From Hexactinellida sp. DTS-2022 (taxonomy: Eukaryota > Porifera > Hexactinellida), in contig JAPNXP010000004.1 of NCBI GenBank assembly GCA_028753945.1, positions 930,001 to 994,000 of the forward strand: a DNA stretch of 64,000 nt, written 5' to 3'. This document shows positions 43,155 to 53,986 of the stretch, in pieces. Every line of letters starts with the position of its first letter. Within the stretch, counting starts at the first letter, position 1. A program made the position numbers and the translations under genes. Under the pieces are notes generated by a model that did not search any database, was not told the DNA's origin, and saw only the letters and a list, made by a program, of their open reading frames with translations.

Positions 43155-44221
43155 AATTGTTACCGTCATCATTAAATGGCGCCTAAACAGCTTAACCACA
43201 AATCTGAGATTCTCAAAAGTGGTTCTAATGGACTCGCAATGGTTGATTACCCCATATACAACCCAAATAACAACAATGGAGGCATAGTTTATCCTAAAAT
43301 GAAAATTAGAAACTGGCCTCTCTTTTTTTTTTCGATTTCGGTGAGTTGCCAGTCTGTGTATTAAGTAGTCTATGGTCCAGGGTTGGGTTCAAGTACTTTG
43401 AAAGTACTTAAGTACAAGTACAAGTACTCCAAAAAATTTCAAGTACAATTACAAGTACAATTACAATTGAAATGAAAGTACTTAAGTACAATTACAAGTA
43501 CTTTCGGAAAGTACTTAAGTACAATTTTAAGTACTTTTGAAATTTAATGGGAATTAATATTGCTGATAGACGATAATTAGTTCTCTACGTTCAAACACAA
43601 CAAATATAAATGAACATAATTAAGATCAATCCATATTAGACCTAAGAAACATCAGTGTTTCAAAGTAGTATAGTGAGCTTGCACTGCAATGATCAACAAT
43701 AGAAACTATAGTGTTGATCAATAAATTGGCAACAAAGCCAACAATCATTCTAGTTAAGAATAGAAGTTCTAAAAAGTACTTGAAAAAGTACTTGAAAAGT
43801 AATTTAAATTTCAAGTACATTTGGAAAGTATTTAAGTACAAGTACAAGTACATTGGTTAAACAAAAAAGTACTTAAGTACAAGTACAAGTACTCAAAAAT
43901 GTGTACTTAAGTACAGAAGTACTTAAGTAAATTGTACTTGAACCCAACCCTGCTTAGGTCTAATATGGATTGATCTTAATTATGTTCATTTATATTTGTT
44001 GTGTTTGAACGTAGAGAACTAATTATCGTCTATCAGCAATATTAATTCCCATTAAATTTCAAAAGTACTTAAAATTGTACTTAAGTACTTTCCGAAAGTA
44101 CTTGTAATTGTACTTAAGTACTTTCATTTCAATTGTAATTGTACTTGTAATTGTACTTGAAATCTTTTGGAGTACTTGTACTTGTACTTAAGTACTTTCA
44201 AAGTACTTGAACCCAACCCTG
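43155..44221. repeat. Right inverted arm: nested CAGGG-type MITEs
   Basis: 43155-43377 is the inverse of 30014-30241. 43378-43640 and 43954-44221 are inverse copies of each other, meeting at GACCTAAG/CTTAGGTC. The piece between (43641-43953) is the inverse of 29703-30006. All outer termini read CAGGGTTGGGTTCAAGTAC or its inverse. GTACTTAAGTAC palindromes dominate. Confidence 0.8.
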
Positions 44222-44229
44222 CCGCCAAT
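44222..44229. repeat. 8-bp direct repeat, right border of the composite block
   Basis: CCGCCAAT, exact partner of 29695-29702. Confidence 0.7.
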
Positions 44230-44481
44230 GTACTTATGGGCTGACATTTAAAATAGCTGAGTCTTATAAAGTATGAAAAGCAAAATGTTCTATAAGACTT
44301 TGTGATAAGTAGCATGGGAGGTTAGCCGGTTAATTGTATTACTCTTGCTCTAGTAAAGTTAAATCTAAAGTGTACTACACGTAATTACTAATAACGTCTA
44401 CAAAATAGCTTTGTCATATAGTAAATATCTAATATATTACTATTTCGCTATGTACACAATAGAACTAATAATTTCATAAGA

Positions 44482-45817
44482 TTATAGGGGAGTATATTCG
44501 AGTTTGGAAACTTTGGGCCTTCTAATTCCATCGTAGTAGTACCATTCGTTGTTTTCAATGAATCTTAGGTAAAAGTGGTTTGAACTATATACTGTATAGC
44601 CTAGTAAAGAAAATGTGATAGGTATATCTTTATGGCGAATGAAAAGTGACGCGTTTATGCCTCTAGCATCATCTAGAGATAAGTGACTAACTTCCATGAA
44701 AAAGAGCAATGGATTTCCCAGAAATTTGCAATCTATGTTCTCTAGAATAGCTGTACTATCGCGACACTTTAGGCATTTGGGTGTTTTTATTTGACTGTCA
44801 ATAGATATTTGACAATTCTCAACAAACTTATACACCGATGATAAGTTTAGGATCCTCTCAGATATTGCAAAACAGTTCCAACACTGGAATGAAACTTGAT
44901 ATTTATCTGAACCTGTAGCTGCCTCAAGAAATCCTAGAAGGGGCCCTTCAGAACCGAAAAAATCATAAGTATCATCATTTTGTTTGGTGACTTTGAGTTT
45001 GTAAGCTAGCCAGAGTTTAGTTGCATTGAAATCACCGGATTTTAATAATTGTAAGAATTCGGAGTATTCTTCTGTTAGAATTTTAACATTTCTATCAATG
45101 AGTTTTGAATATCCACCATATTTATGCTAATTAATGCCATCAAGTTATCAATTGAGCAGGTATTAGTAAATTGAAATGATTTACAGTGTCCTCCCCAATT
45201 TGGACACATCTTCTCTAATTCAGCTAGATAAGAGGTTTTCGCTTGTGACTCGGTTTTAAGGATGGGGGTACCAAATTTTGTTTCCAACATAGGAACAATA
45301 ATATCACTTATAACTGGATAAAGGATTTTGGTAGCATAGTCCATCGCTTTGTTATCCCAATAGGTTGCATGTGCCCTATCTTCATCAGTTGTAAGCCAAT
45401 ATTTCACATTTGCATTCATTGCCTCTTTATACCACTGGATAAGTGTTTCAATTATGTCATAAGAATCGCAAGAAAGACTTCGGGCTAATGGGAAGAAGTT
45501 CTGTCTCCATTCTAGGAGTTGTTTAGGTTTAAGATCCAATCTCTTAGCAAGTTCTGAATGTAGATCTGAGAGATAGGCACCTGAGGAAATGCTATTGAGA
45601 ATTGAGGTTTCATTAAATTTAGTGTTCTTAAGACAAAGTCCCTATCTGCAACTTCATCTTCGTTGTTTCTATATGGTATCACTTCTTCTTGGATAAAGTT
45701 TGAAGTTGAGAATAATTGATCATCCAATGTGTTATTTGTCTGATCCACTATCACGTTATCACCTGAATATAAGTCTTTTCCAACTGAAATTGTTCTATCT
45801 TTACCTAAAATTAGCAT
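44482..45817 (-). CDS. Cysteine-peptidase-like protein of transposon type, split by introns or frame breaks
   Basis: Three minus-strand ORFs form one gene: 45817 to about 45570, about 45570-45090, and about 45085-44482. The second contains CKSFQFTNTCSIDNLMALI, a candidate nucleophile Cys. The third has paired Cys (CWNC; CLKC), then SSNHFYLRFIENNEWYYYDG, a candidate His and a WYYYDG strand as in USP-like papain-fold peptidases. The joints near 45570 and 45085 need frame changes; I could not fix unique splice sites. It converges on the transposase-OTU gene across the composite border, so it may be its original partner. The enzyme class is tentative. Confidence 0.45.
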
Positions 45818-46099
45818 ATAAACAAAATGTATTAAGTATGCAACTTTAAATGTATGGTCCCAAAAGTAAAAATTAACATGTACTTAATTAGTCTTTATTA
45901 ATTAATTAATTAACTGGGTATGCACTAAAGTAAGGTTTACTTTTGATTCATATTTCTATCTTAAGTTTATACAAATCGAGTCAAAATTGTAGATGTCATT
46001 ATACTAATAAGAAAAGTATTTGAATAATAGGAACATTAATGCAGACACAATATTCATCTAGTAACTTATTAACGGATGTTTAAATCTATATTATTATAT

Positions 46100-46590
46100 C
46101 TCGATTGTTGTTTGTTTGTTTGTGTGTTTGTGTGTGTGTGTGTGTGTGTGTTGTGTGTGTGTGTTTGTCCAGATTATATTAAAGTGATGGGGGAATAGAA
46201 ACCGCAATTAATATTGGGATATAAACTAACTTTCATATGTTATAATGGGTAAACAAATGTTATAATAGGTAAACAAGTATGCTGAACACGAATTTCGCGT
46301 TTATAAATTTGTAATATGAATATTTGTTGTTGTTGTTTACACAAATAGGTAAACAAATTAATGAAAATTCAAAATCAACCTAGAAGTTAGCTTCTGACGG
46401 GTATTATTGGTAAACAAGTTAAAACTATGGAAAATAGTAGAAAGAGTTGTATATAACGTAACTTTCTACCATTTTCCATGGCAGAAAGGGTGAGGAGTAA
46501 GGCCGCATAGCGGCCGTTAACTTGAGGTGCGTAGCACCGATCAGTCGCAAAGCGAACGAGACCGAAGGGCTCGTTACTCTGAAATGACTA
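46100..46590 (-). repeat. Family Y copy 3 with perfect small palindromes
   Basis: Reverse-oriented copy of 2140-2640. It contains GGCCGCATAGCGGCC (46501-46515), GGTGCGTAGCACC (46526-46538) and TCGCAAAGCGA, a row of short perfect hairpins each with a 3-nt loop, unusual in such AT-rich DNA. Confidence 0.7.
46107..46165. repeat. GT microsatellite
   Basis: GTTTGTTTGTTTGTGTGTTTGTG followed by a (TG)n run with one interruption; it lies at the edge of family Y copy 3, where other copies have (CAAA)n. Confidence 0.85.
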
Positions 46591-47157
46591 TAAATATCTT
46601 ACTCTAATTAAATTATATTATGATTTCATGTCATTTTAACCAATATACATGAAGTGGCATGCGTCTCTGGCACGTGGCACTTGTGGCACAAATGGAAATT
46701 AGCTGTATTTCAGTAGAAACTACTCGTAATAATTTGAAAGTAAACCTTGAGTAGTTCGTTCAAACACGTGGAATTCAAATCTGAAATCTGAATTTGTATA
46801 TTCTAAACGCCTCAATGAGTAGGAATTATATATTTAATTATCTCATTATATAGTTAATGAGTTTAACACCTTCAGAAAACTCAAATTCCACTCAAATTCC
46901 AAATTTTGCTATTTTATTACAAGTAACATATCGTTTCAAGTAATCATCCATATTGAAGCATCTACAAATATTATTATGCTGCTATAAGCTTGAATATATT
47001 AATACAAATTATGTTGCCCAAATACTTTGGCCGGGTAGTGCATAGAAATAATTCTTAAATTGCCTGAAGTATTGTGGCAGTTTTTTCGATTCGTTTACAT
47101 TTAAGTGGGGTGTGCAGGATTTAATATACAAATACGTATTTAGTAATGGATGTCAAG

Positions 47158-48110
47158 TTAAGATACCTGAGCAAATCTGAAACGTTGTATAGTATTTCCT
47201 TTGTCAACAATAAGAGTTCCGCGATTGATCTTTTTTACAGGATAGGGCCCATCCCATAGATCTTGTAGTTCACCTTTCTTTCTCTTCCTGTTTGGTATGA
47301 GCACTTTGTCACCTACTGTAAATGTAAACTTGGATCTAGGATTGATTCTCTTATCGTATCTTTCTTTCATTTTTTGTTTTGAATCGAGTAGTTTTGCAGA
47401 AGCTTTTTAATAGATAATATCTCTTAAGATGTCAATTTCATGACGATATTCAAGTAGCGCATCATTCCCACAAAATTCTACTTCATTTATATCTCTCGTT
47501 TGTAAATCATCCTCTAAATTATTTGGAAGACGAGGTTTTCGGAATCCATGCATGAGTTCAAATGATGAAAACCCGATGGAATCTGAACGGGGTCGAATGT
47601 TTAGAGAAAATGTTATTTGTTCCAGGTAGTCAGACCATTGTTCTTTCTTTACCATTAAAGTTTTGCTGAGATATCTTTTAATCCCTTTGTGGTAAGATTC
47701 TGTGAGGCCGTTAGTTTTCGGATGATAAGGTGCAGAAAAAATTAACCTGCATTTGTAAGTCTCGTGTAGTTCAGCCATTAACTTGCTCGTAAATTCTTTT
47801 CTATTGTCAGTTATGATCTGAACTGGTGCTCCTTTACTACAATATACTGAAAAAACAGCTCTTGCTACCTCAACTGTTTCTTTATTCCTTAATGCTCTGG
47901 TTTCGACCCACCTCGTAAAATGGTCTACCATAGTAAAAATATATTGGTAGCTATTCGATTGGACCAAAGGTCCTGTCAAGTCCATTCCAACTCGAAACCA
48001 TGGTCTTGCAATCACTGGCAGAGGCTTAAGAGGTCCCATTGGTCTGGTAAGTGAAAATGTATTACGCTTACAACGATCACAATTGTTACATACTCACGGA
48101 TTGTATTTCG
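47158..48110 (-). pseudogene. Gypsy-type integrase fragment
   Basis: The minus-strand ORF 48039-47407 encodes an integrase core: GMDLTGPL (first Asp), IITDNRKEF (second Asp, with Arg in place of the usual Gly) and GLTESYHKGIK (Glu region), after a partial zinc motif (CNNCDRC near 48080). The ORF 47370-47158 supplies the C-terminal module (GDKVLIPNRKRK, LWDGPYPVKKI). A stop and frame break separate the two. RT and RNase H are absent and no LTR is seen, so it is a truncated copy. From 48110 to 48815 I see only C/T-rich and AT-rich spacer. Confidence 0.75.
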
Positions 48111-48814
48111 ACATTTAGGCCAAAAGAAACGTTCTTTTGTAATATCGTAAGTATAGTTTGCAGTTACGGGAAGAGAAGGGGGAACTTCTTCCCCTCTCTC
48201 CCTTCCTCGGTCCTCCCCTGGTGAGGATCTCTTCTTCTACACGAATAATAAAGTTTATAAAGCGATTAAAATATTAAATAGTTAATCTATTAAAATTATA
48301 CTCGCATTTCCTTTTCTCCCTCTCCCCTTCTGGGGGAAGAGTTTTTCCCCTCCATCGCTGCCGGTTCATGTGCCGATGGCATTAGCCCTGCCGGTGACGG
48401 TGGCTGTTGTATTTAATATATAAAAACATTAAAACAAACATATAAAGACTGACAAATTATAACCCACACATAACTACCCTTAAGCGGTTTCGGAAATTGT
48501 GAGTTTTTCTATAATTACATCATTAGGAATATAAAATAAGCTTAAGATATAGAAAACATCAAATTACTTTACTCACAAAAACTTGCGCTTCAATCTCAGC
48601 CTATAAAATAAACTGAATAATCACGTGAAAATGTGTATCATAAATATGTGAACTTACCATTATTAAGGCGGCCTTAGTTAGCCCGGCATGTATTCCGGCT
48701 AATTCGGGATAGCTCGCCGGGGTCATTTTCTTGGCCCCTGCCTCTTCCCCTCCCCCTCCTATTATTTATTTTAGGAAATGTTAATGACATAAAACAGTAT
48801 GCAATGTATTAGGA

Positions 48815-49433
48815 CAGTGGTTCCCAACCTTTTTTAACTCGTGAACCCCCTGATACCCGAAATTTGGTGGTGCACCAGGACATACCTAAGTTTGAAGGAT
48901 TCTATTGACAAGGGCATCGATTATAAAAACAGGATGGGGGTAAACATCATATGGTCTCATTAGGATGAAAAGAGTCAGTATGTATACTATGTAATAATAT
49001 CATAAGGTTAATCTAAGTATAAATGGATATAAATACGAGCGAGCGCAGCGAGCGAGAAAGATTTTCTGGGGGTGAAGGGGATTTTCAAATATCATTGAGT
49101 ATTACTAACAATTTCTGACAACAATATTTTGCTGATTTTAGGGAGGATGAAATTATGAGGTGCACCAATATTGGGGGGGGGGGGGGGGGGGGAGGATGTC
49201 CAAATGTAGGTTGTGGTAAATGGACCAGTACGGACCAAGTGCTCTTTGAAAAAGCGTCGGGTAACTTACAGAACACAATGTAATAAATCAATATAGTCGA
49301 GTAATCAGAATTAACTTGTAGATTATAACTATAATTTAAAACTTTATTAAAAATGCTCAATAATTACTCCACTCCTTGTCCCATGCACCCCCGAGACGTG
49401 TCCCGTGCACCCCAGGTTGGGAACCACTGTAAT
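48815..49433. mobile_element. hAT MITE (CAGTGGTTCCCAACC ends)
   Basis: CAGTGGTTCCCAACC at 48815 is matched by GGTTGGGAACCACTG ending at 49429. TATTAGGA precedes the left end (48807-48814) and recurs at 49434-49441, four bases beyond the right end. The interior contains a run of about 20 G (49172-49192) and GAGCGAGCGCAGCGAGCGAG palindromes. Confidence 0.75.
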
Positions 49434-50283
49434 TATTAGGAGGATTGAAAAATCCTAAATGTGCCGAAAGAAGCAACTACGAAGAGAAACGACAAACTTA
49501 AGTGTCAATATGTGTTCAGTCCCTCAGGGTTCTCCTATAATTGAAAGAGGAGTGCACTTGGGACCATTTTTTAGGAGGCAGAATAGCATCCTAAAATGAT
49601 ATTCTGCACTTTTAGTAACCCAATAATTCCTTCACAAAGGGGAACCCGCAACTTCAAACCGTCAGACTATGCTCTAACAAATAGTGCATAATCTATTCCA
49701 AGTGTACTCCGAAGGCACTCCACTCCAGTTTCACCAAGTATCAACCTGATAAAAAAATACCATAAATAGCACTTAAATATCAGGAGTACTACTGGCTACT
49801 TACCATAGTAGGGAAGATCAGCGAACAATCTAAGGACAAACTGCCGAAGTAGAATGCGCCAAAGGAGTGCGACCACTCAATGTACGAATCTGCCACGATA
49901 CATGTCAGCGAACAACCGTAGTAGAGAACATCAAAGCAAAGTACAGATCTGCATATGAATTTGATCACAGGATACCAATGATCTATATCTCCACAGGCTA
50001 ATACAGAACCACCGATACAACCGTTGTTAAATTCACCACTTGGAATGACACGGCATCAAGTTCAAAGGAAACCGCCACCTAGTCTCAGGAATGATTGCAC
50101 ATATTGATTCACAAACCAATACTTGTGATGTACTGCAAACTGTGCAAAGTAAATGCAGTACACACAATATATAAGTAGAATTATCGAGTTACTGGTAAAA
50201 TGGATCAAAGTGCTCCATACCAATATGATGGTCAATCCTTGGTAAATTATCCCAAGTTTTTGACCTTCATAGATAGGATCACA

Positions 50284-50946
50284 TTATAACAGAAGCTCCA
50301 AATGTTCATGAATATAAACAGGATGGATACTCCAATTGTTAGGGTCAACATCAGTTGCGTCAATTGACACCACGTCTATCCGAGCTAAAGCCCCAATCAT
50401 ATTCAACTCAGTGTTAGTACCCCACTCATTTGGAGATCTAATTCGATCTATATGACAGTGGAGGTCCTGTTCACTGAATATGCCTGATCTGCCCATCACA
50501 TTAAGATAATGGTGTGGATTAGCCTCAAACTTACAGATTAAACACTGTTTAATAATATGATGCGACCTCTCGTTACCAAAAATGATATGAGATAGAGCTC
50601 GGTATAGACAGTTACCATCAACATAAACTGGACACAAATGGAATGCAATTCCAAATTTATCAAACAGTTTAGTGTTGAGTGATGAATACAACGCAAGTAT
50701 GTTCCACGTATTGAAAGATCTTCCCGATTCGGTAATATCTCCTCGGAACCTAACCCAATTGATTGGGCTATATTGAGTCGCGTGATTAATGTTATTAGTG
50801 GAATTGTTACTTGCTATTAGGCAAATCCGTTTGTTATTATGTTCTAGTGGTTGAGAATTTACTAGTAGTCTGAAACTAAAACGTACTAGAATCAAGATAA
50901 ATGCACTTTGTGTATCATATACACTTGTGTACAGTGTATGGAACAT
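50284..50946 (-). CDS. OTU-domain protein
   Basis: 220 codons. The C-terminal half is an OTU cysteine protease: VYVDGNCLYRALSHI gives the Asp and Cys of the catalytic site, and HEHLELLL at the extreme end supplies the expected His region. About 100 N-terminal residues are unrecognised, and the start may lie further upstream in another exon. Unlike the OTU at 41.6 kb this copy keeps the canonical Asp. OTU enzymes cleave ubiquitin chains. Transposon origin is possible given the surroundings. The stretch 49440-50280 shows nothing recognisable. Confidence 0.65.
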   Translation of the reverse strand: MFHTLYTSVYDTQSAFILILVRFSFRLLVNSQPLEHNNKRICLIASNNSTNNINHATQYSPINWVRFRGDITESGRSFNTWNILALYSSLNTKLFDKFGIAFHLCPVYVDGNCLYRALSHIIFGNERSHHIIKQCLICKFEANPHHYLNVMGRSGIFSEQDLHCHIDRIRSPNEWGTNTELNMIGALARIDVVSIDATDVDPNNWSIHPVYIHEHLELLL

Positions 50947-50954
50947 TTAATTCT

Positions 50955-52517
50955 TTTAGAACTCGGCCTGCATATATTCCTAATGGTTTGGTACAGAGAA
51001 TCTCAACCGAGTTTATTCCTGATTGGAAATTGTACAGAGCGTGTATACGCTGTCTCCACGTGCTCAGCTCGAGAAACGAAATAGAAGAAGCAATCCTTCA
51101 ATCAAATTCCGTAGAATATAACACAAGTCTCATATTTAGGAACACAACTGTAATAGATGCTATGTGGTAGTTTTATATTTTTTGCTAAACTTGGGTATAC
51201 TAGCCTTCCAGATAAAAAGAAACTATTTTAAAACAGGTGTACGAGTTGGTTTCTACTCAAAGGAAGGAAACGGACCATGCTAGAGTATTCTATTGTGGGT
51301 GTTCCTTCTTCAACTTGATGTTTAGAGATGATATGGGAGTTAGGTTAGATCTGATATACGTATGTCTATTTTATATAGTTAGGGTAGCTTATTGAGAACG
51401 CATTTTTTAACCCTTGACGCAGAGTTGCACGCGGGCCGATTTTTTGTAACCGCAGCCCGCCCCGCGGCCCGCCATTTAGGTTAAACTGACCCGCAGCCCA
51501 CACGGCCGCGGGCCGATATGAAAAATAGGCCCGCGGCCCGCAAATAATAAAGTACCTTGTGTATTCCCTTAAATTTACATAACGAAGTACATTGTAAATT
51601 CTCGGAAAGCGCAATATACTTCAATGCATGCAATCAAGGCATGGCCCTGGTTTAATATAATAATGATTTCATTCTAAAGTTTAGACGAACAAACAACAGC
51701 ACATAACAAGGAGTTATGAGCTGAAAATAGTAATTACAGTAAATTGGGGTAAATATCTAAAGTTTAACAAGATGTTGAGTTAATTGGTCATTGAACTACT
51801 TGACTGTCCTGACTGTTGTTGAGTATAACGTATTGTTCGGGCCTATTTCGGGCCGATAATTAAACTCGGCCCGCGGGCTTGCGGGCCAGCCCGCCCCGCG
51901 TCTGCCTTGACGCAAAAATACTAATACTATCCCTGACTGCATGATATTGATTTCTTACCTTTACATTTTTAAGAATTCACTCCAACATATTATAATCAAG
52001 TTACTCCTGAACAAATAATTATATAAAAACCTTGGTACATTGGAGATCTTCAATTAGACGAGGCTATCTTCAATGCCATTAACCGACCATTCCTAGCAGC
52101 TGATAAAGATAAATTCATAAATGCTTCAACTTTCTAGACAAGTTTGTTTGTCATATAATCCCTCGTCCCATATCTCTCTCTTTAACAGAGACACCACTAC
52201 CTGACAGCACAGATAACTTTATAGACACATACACTATTGTACAACCAGGAACAATTGCGATGCAGATGCTCCACACTCTGAGCTAGTGATGCGACCAGAC
52301 TCTGTTACCCTGGAGCAGTACCAGCTACTGGCCAATAACGGAAGGTATCGTAGAGGAGCAGTTAAGATGTTCAGATTCAATTACAACACAAGAGAGTGTG
52401 TATTGATTGGGAGACGAGAGTTAGGGTTAAAGAGTTTGATATCAACAGTTCTAGAACATTTAAGAGAGTGCTTAAGAAAGTACCTAAAGGTGTTGTGATT
52501 GAGACTGTACCAGCCAG
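50955..52517 (+). CDS. Unrecognised multi-exon gene, possibly broken by a MITE
   Basis: Plus-strand coding-like pieces: 50955-51170 (RTRPAYIPNGLVQRIS), about 51237-51365 (VYELVSTQRKETDHARVFYC, preceded by a TTTAAAACAG acceptor), about 52040-52130 (YIGDLQLDEAIFNAINRPFL), about 52190-52260 (PLPDSTDNFIDTYTIVQPGT, preceded by CTCTCTTTAACAG), and 52286-52517. In the last piece a 27-nt GT-AG intron ending in GTTAG near 52408-52434 would join FNYNTRE to KEFDINSSRTFKRVLKKVPK and a stop at about 52515. A GC-rich element (51406-51912) sits in one intron. I do not recognise the product. Confidence 0.4.
51406..51912. mobile_element. GC-rich inverted-repeat MITE
   Basis: Ends share TGACGCAGAGTTG/CTGCCTTGACGC-type sequence. 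GGCCCGCGGCCCGC blocks occur in both orientations (51420-51540, 51850-51900). It stands out strongly from the AT-rich surroundings. No ORF of its own. Confidence 0.55.
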
Positions 52518-52529
52518 GTAATTAATACA

Positions 52530-53980
52530 TCAGGTATCAAAAAAATTTTTGGGGGGCCATTATTTAGATGAGTCATTATAATAAAGTGAGCGAAAGCTCA
52601 ATCTATCCTATTCAAAGTTATTGTAGAAAATTTGGGGGGCCCAGTTATAATCTTGGGAGCCTTGCCCCCCCCAGGCCCTCCATGGCTACGCCCATGGATA
52701 TAAGTACAGTTAAGCCACTGGATATAATAAGGCAGCTAATCCGATGGATGTGGACATTCTTGATAGAGGCACTAAATGTTTTCACAGCTTCCCATTGTCT
52801 TGACTTTTAGATATTTGATAGGAACCAGCTCCGACAGATAAATTACGGAGGTGTTCCATTGACACATGAGAGCCGCCACATCCATTTACTAAGCTGCTTA
52901 ACAATATAAACTAAGCGTGATACTACTATATCAAATTACGCTTTTGACCGAGAAGGCCCCATGATGTATCTGTTGTAAGTGGTTCCTATCAAAAATCGAA
53001 TGCCAAAACAATTGGTAGCTGTTGAAAATATTTGCTACTTTTATGCGTAATCAACCTAAACCTCAATTCTGGTCCTAAGATGCTGTCTATTAATAAATGG
53101 TTATTGATTATAATAAAATATGTTGATTTTATAAAATCGACATATTTTATTCGTTTAATTTATAAACCCACACTTAAAATGGCCCGAGCGTTTCAAATAA
53201 CCATACAAAACACTTTGTTCAAAGCCTGGTTCTTTTATCTTGTTATGTGCTACTAAGTTAAGAATGGCTTTTACTCTCATTCCACACCTTGACAGAGAAT
53301 GTTGATTCATGTCGATTTTGTCAAACCGATATGTTGATTTTATAGAATTGACATAACATATCTAATGAATCACTATCGAAATATAGTGATTCGTTAGTAA
53401 TAATTGCAACCAAATTGATTTTGTAAAATACAATACTTATTACCAGGTATGTAAACAGAGTGGGCAATGGGTAATTATGGTGACCCATACAACTTATTGT
53501 TTACATGACGCACTGAGGAACTAACCAATCACAGAATCTAAAAAATATCTTTAGAAGAATATCAAAAATACCAAAATTAAATCTGAAAAGTATATTCAAA
53601 CTTCAAAGTACAAAATATTCTAGCTATAAGATAATATCAACACAATCTATGAGAAAATCAGTAATATAGATGGTACGTTTACTTTTTGCATACTAGAGAA
53701 ATTATCTTTGACGTAACCATGACATTTTCGAAATTGTGAAAATATATATATAAGTTTTCAAAACTTGAAACTCTCCAGAGATAAAATCTGAAATGTTTTA
53801 TGGAATATGTAAATTAATGATACGAACACAGCTCAATTTTATGCTAACTCATTATTTATGCAAACAACCGCGAAAAGTCAAAAGAGTGGGAGGAAATTAG
53901 TAATGAGACCAAATTATGTTTTTATTTAAATGATGCATGTAATCGAAATACTAGCTCAAAAGTAATCAATAGTAGTTAAC
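52530..53980. other. Gene-free AT-rich spacer
   Basis: Contains a decayed CCATGGCTACGCCCATGG hAT-type end near 52680-52700 and several GTTGATTTTATAAAATCGAC-like palindromes (53123, 53330). No gene recognised. Confidence 0.5.
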
Positions 53981-53986
53981 AATATT

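Larger units (their letters stand above)
29703..44221. mobile_element. Putative 14.5-kb composite hAT-type element carrying host genes
   Basis: The left border starts CAGGGTTGGGTTCAAGTAC and the right border ends with its exact inverse. CCGCCAAT flanks both sides directly. The flanks beyond are unrelated. The left arm (29703-30241) and right arm (43155-44221) share long inverted homology. Inside lie a C-type lectin gene, ATM, a tandem repeat and a transposase-OTU gene. The simplest reading is that two CAGGG-type MITE clusters mobilised the segment between them. Insertion of 13 kb into one MITE would give the same borders. Confidence 0.55.
46015..47050 (+). repeat. Family X copy 2, interrupted by family Y copy 3
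   Basis: 46015-46090 and 46605-47050 match 498-600 and 632-1060. Between them lies a reverse family Y copy (46100-46590). This dates the Y insertion after the X copy. Confidence 0.7.

Noticed and set aside
43626..43853. Leu/Tyr/Phe-rich ORF, also found at 29802-30089
   Set aside because: It is the translation of GTACTTGTACTTAAG arrays in the inverted arms.
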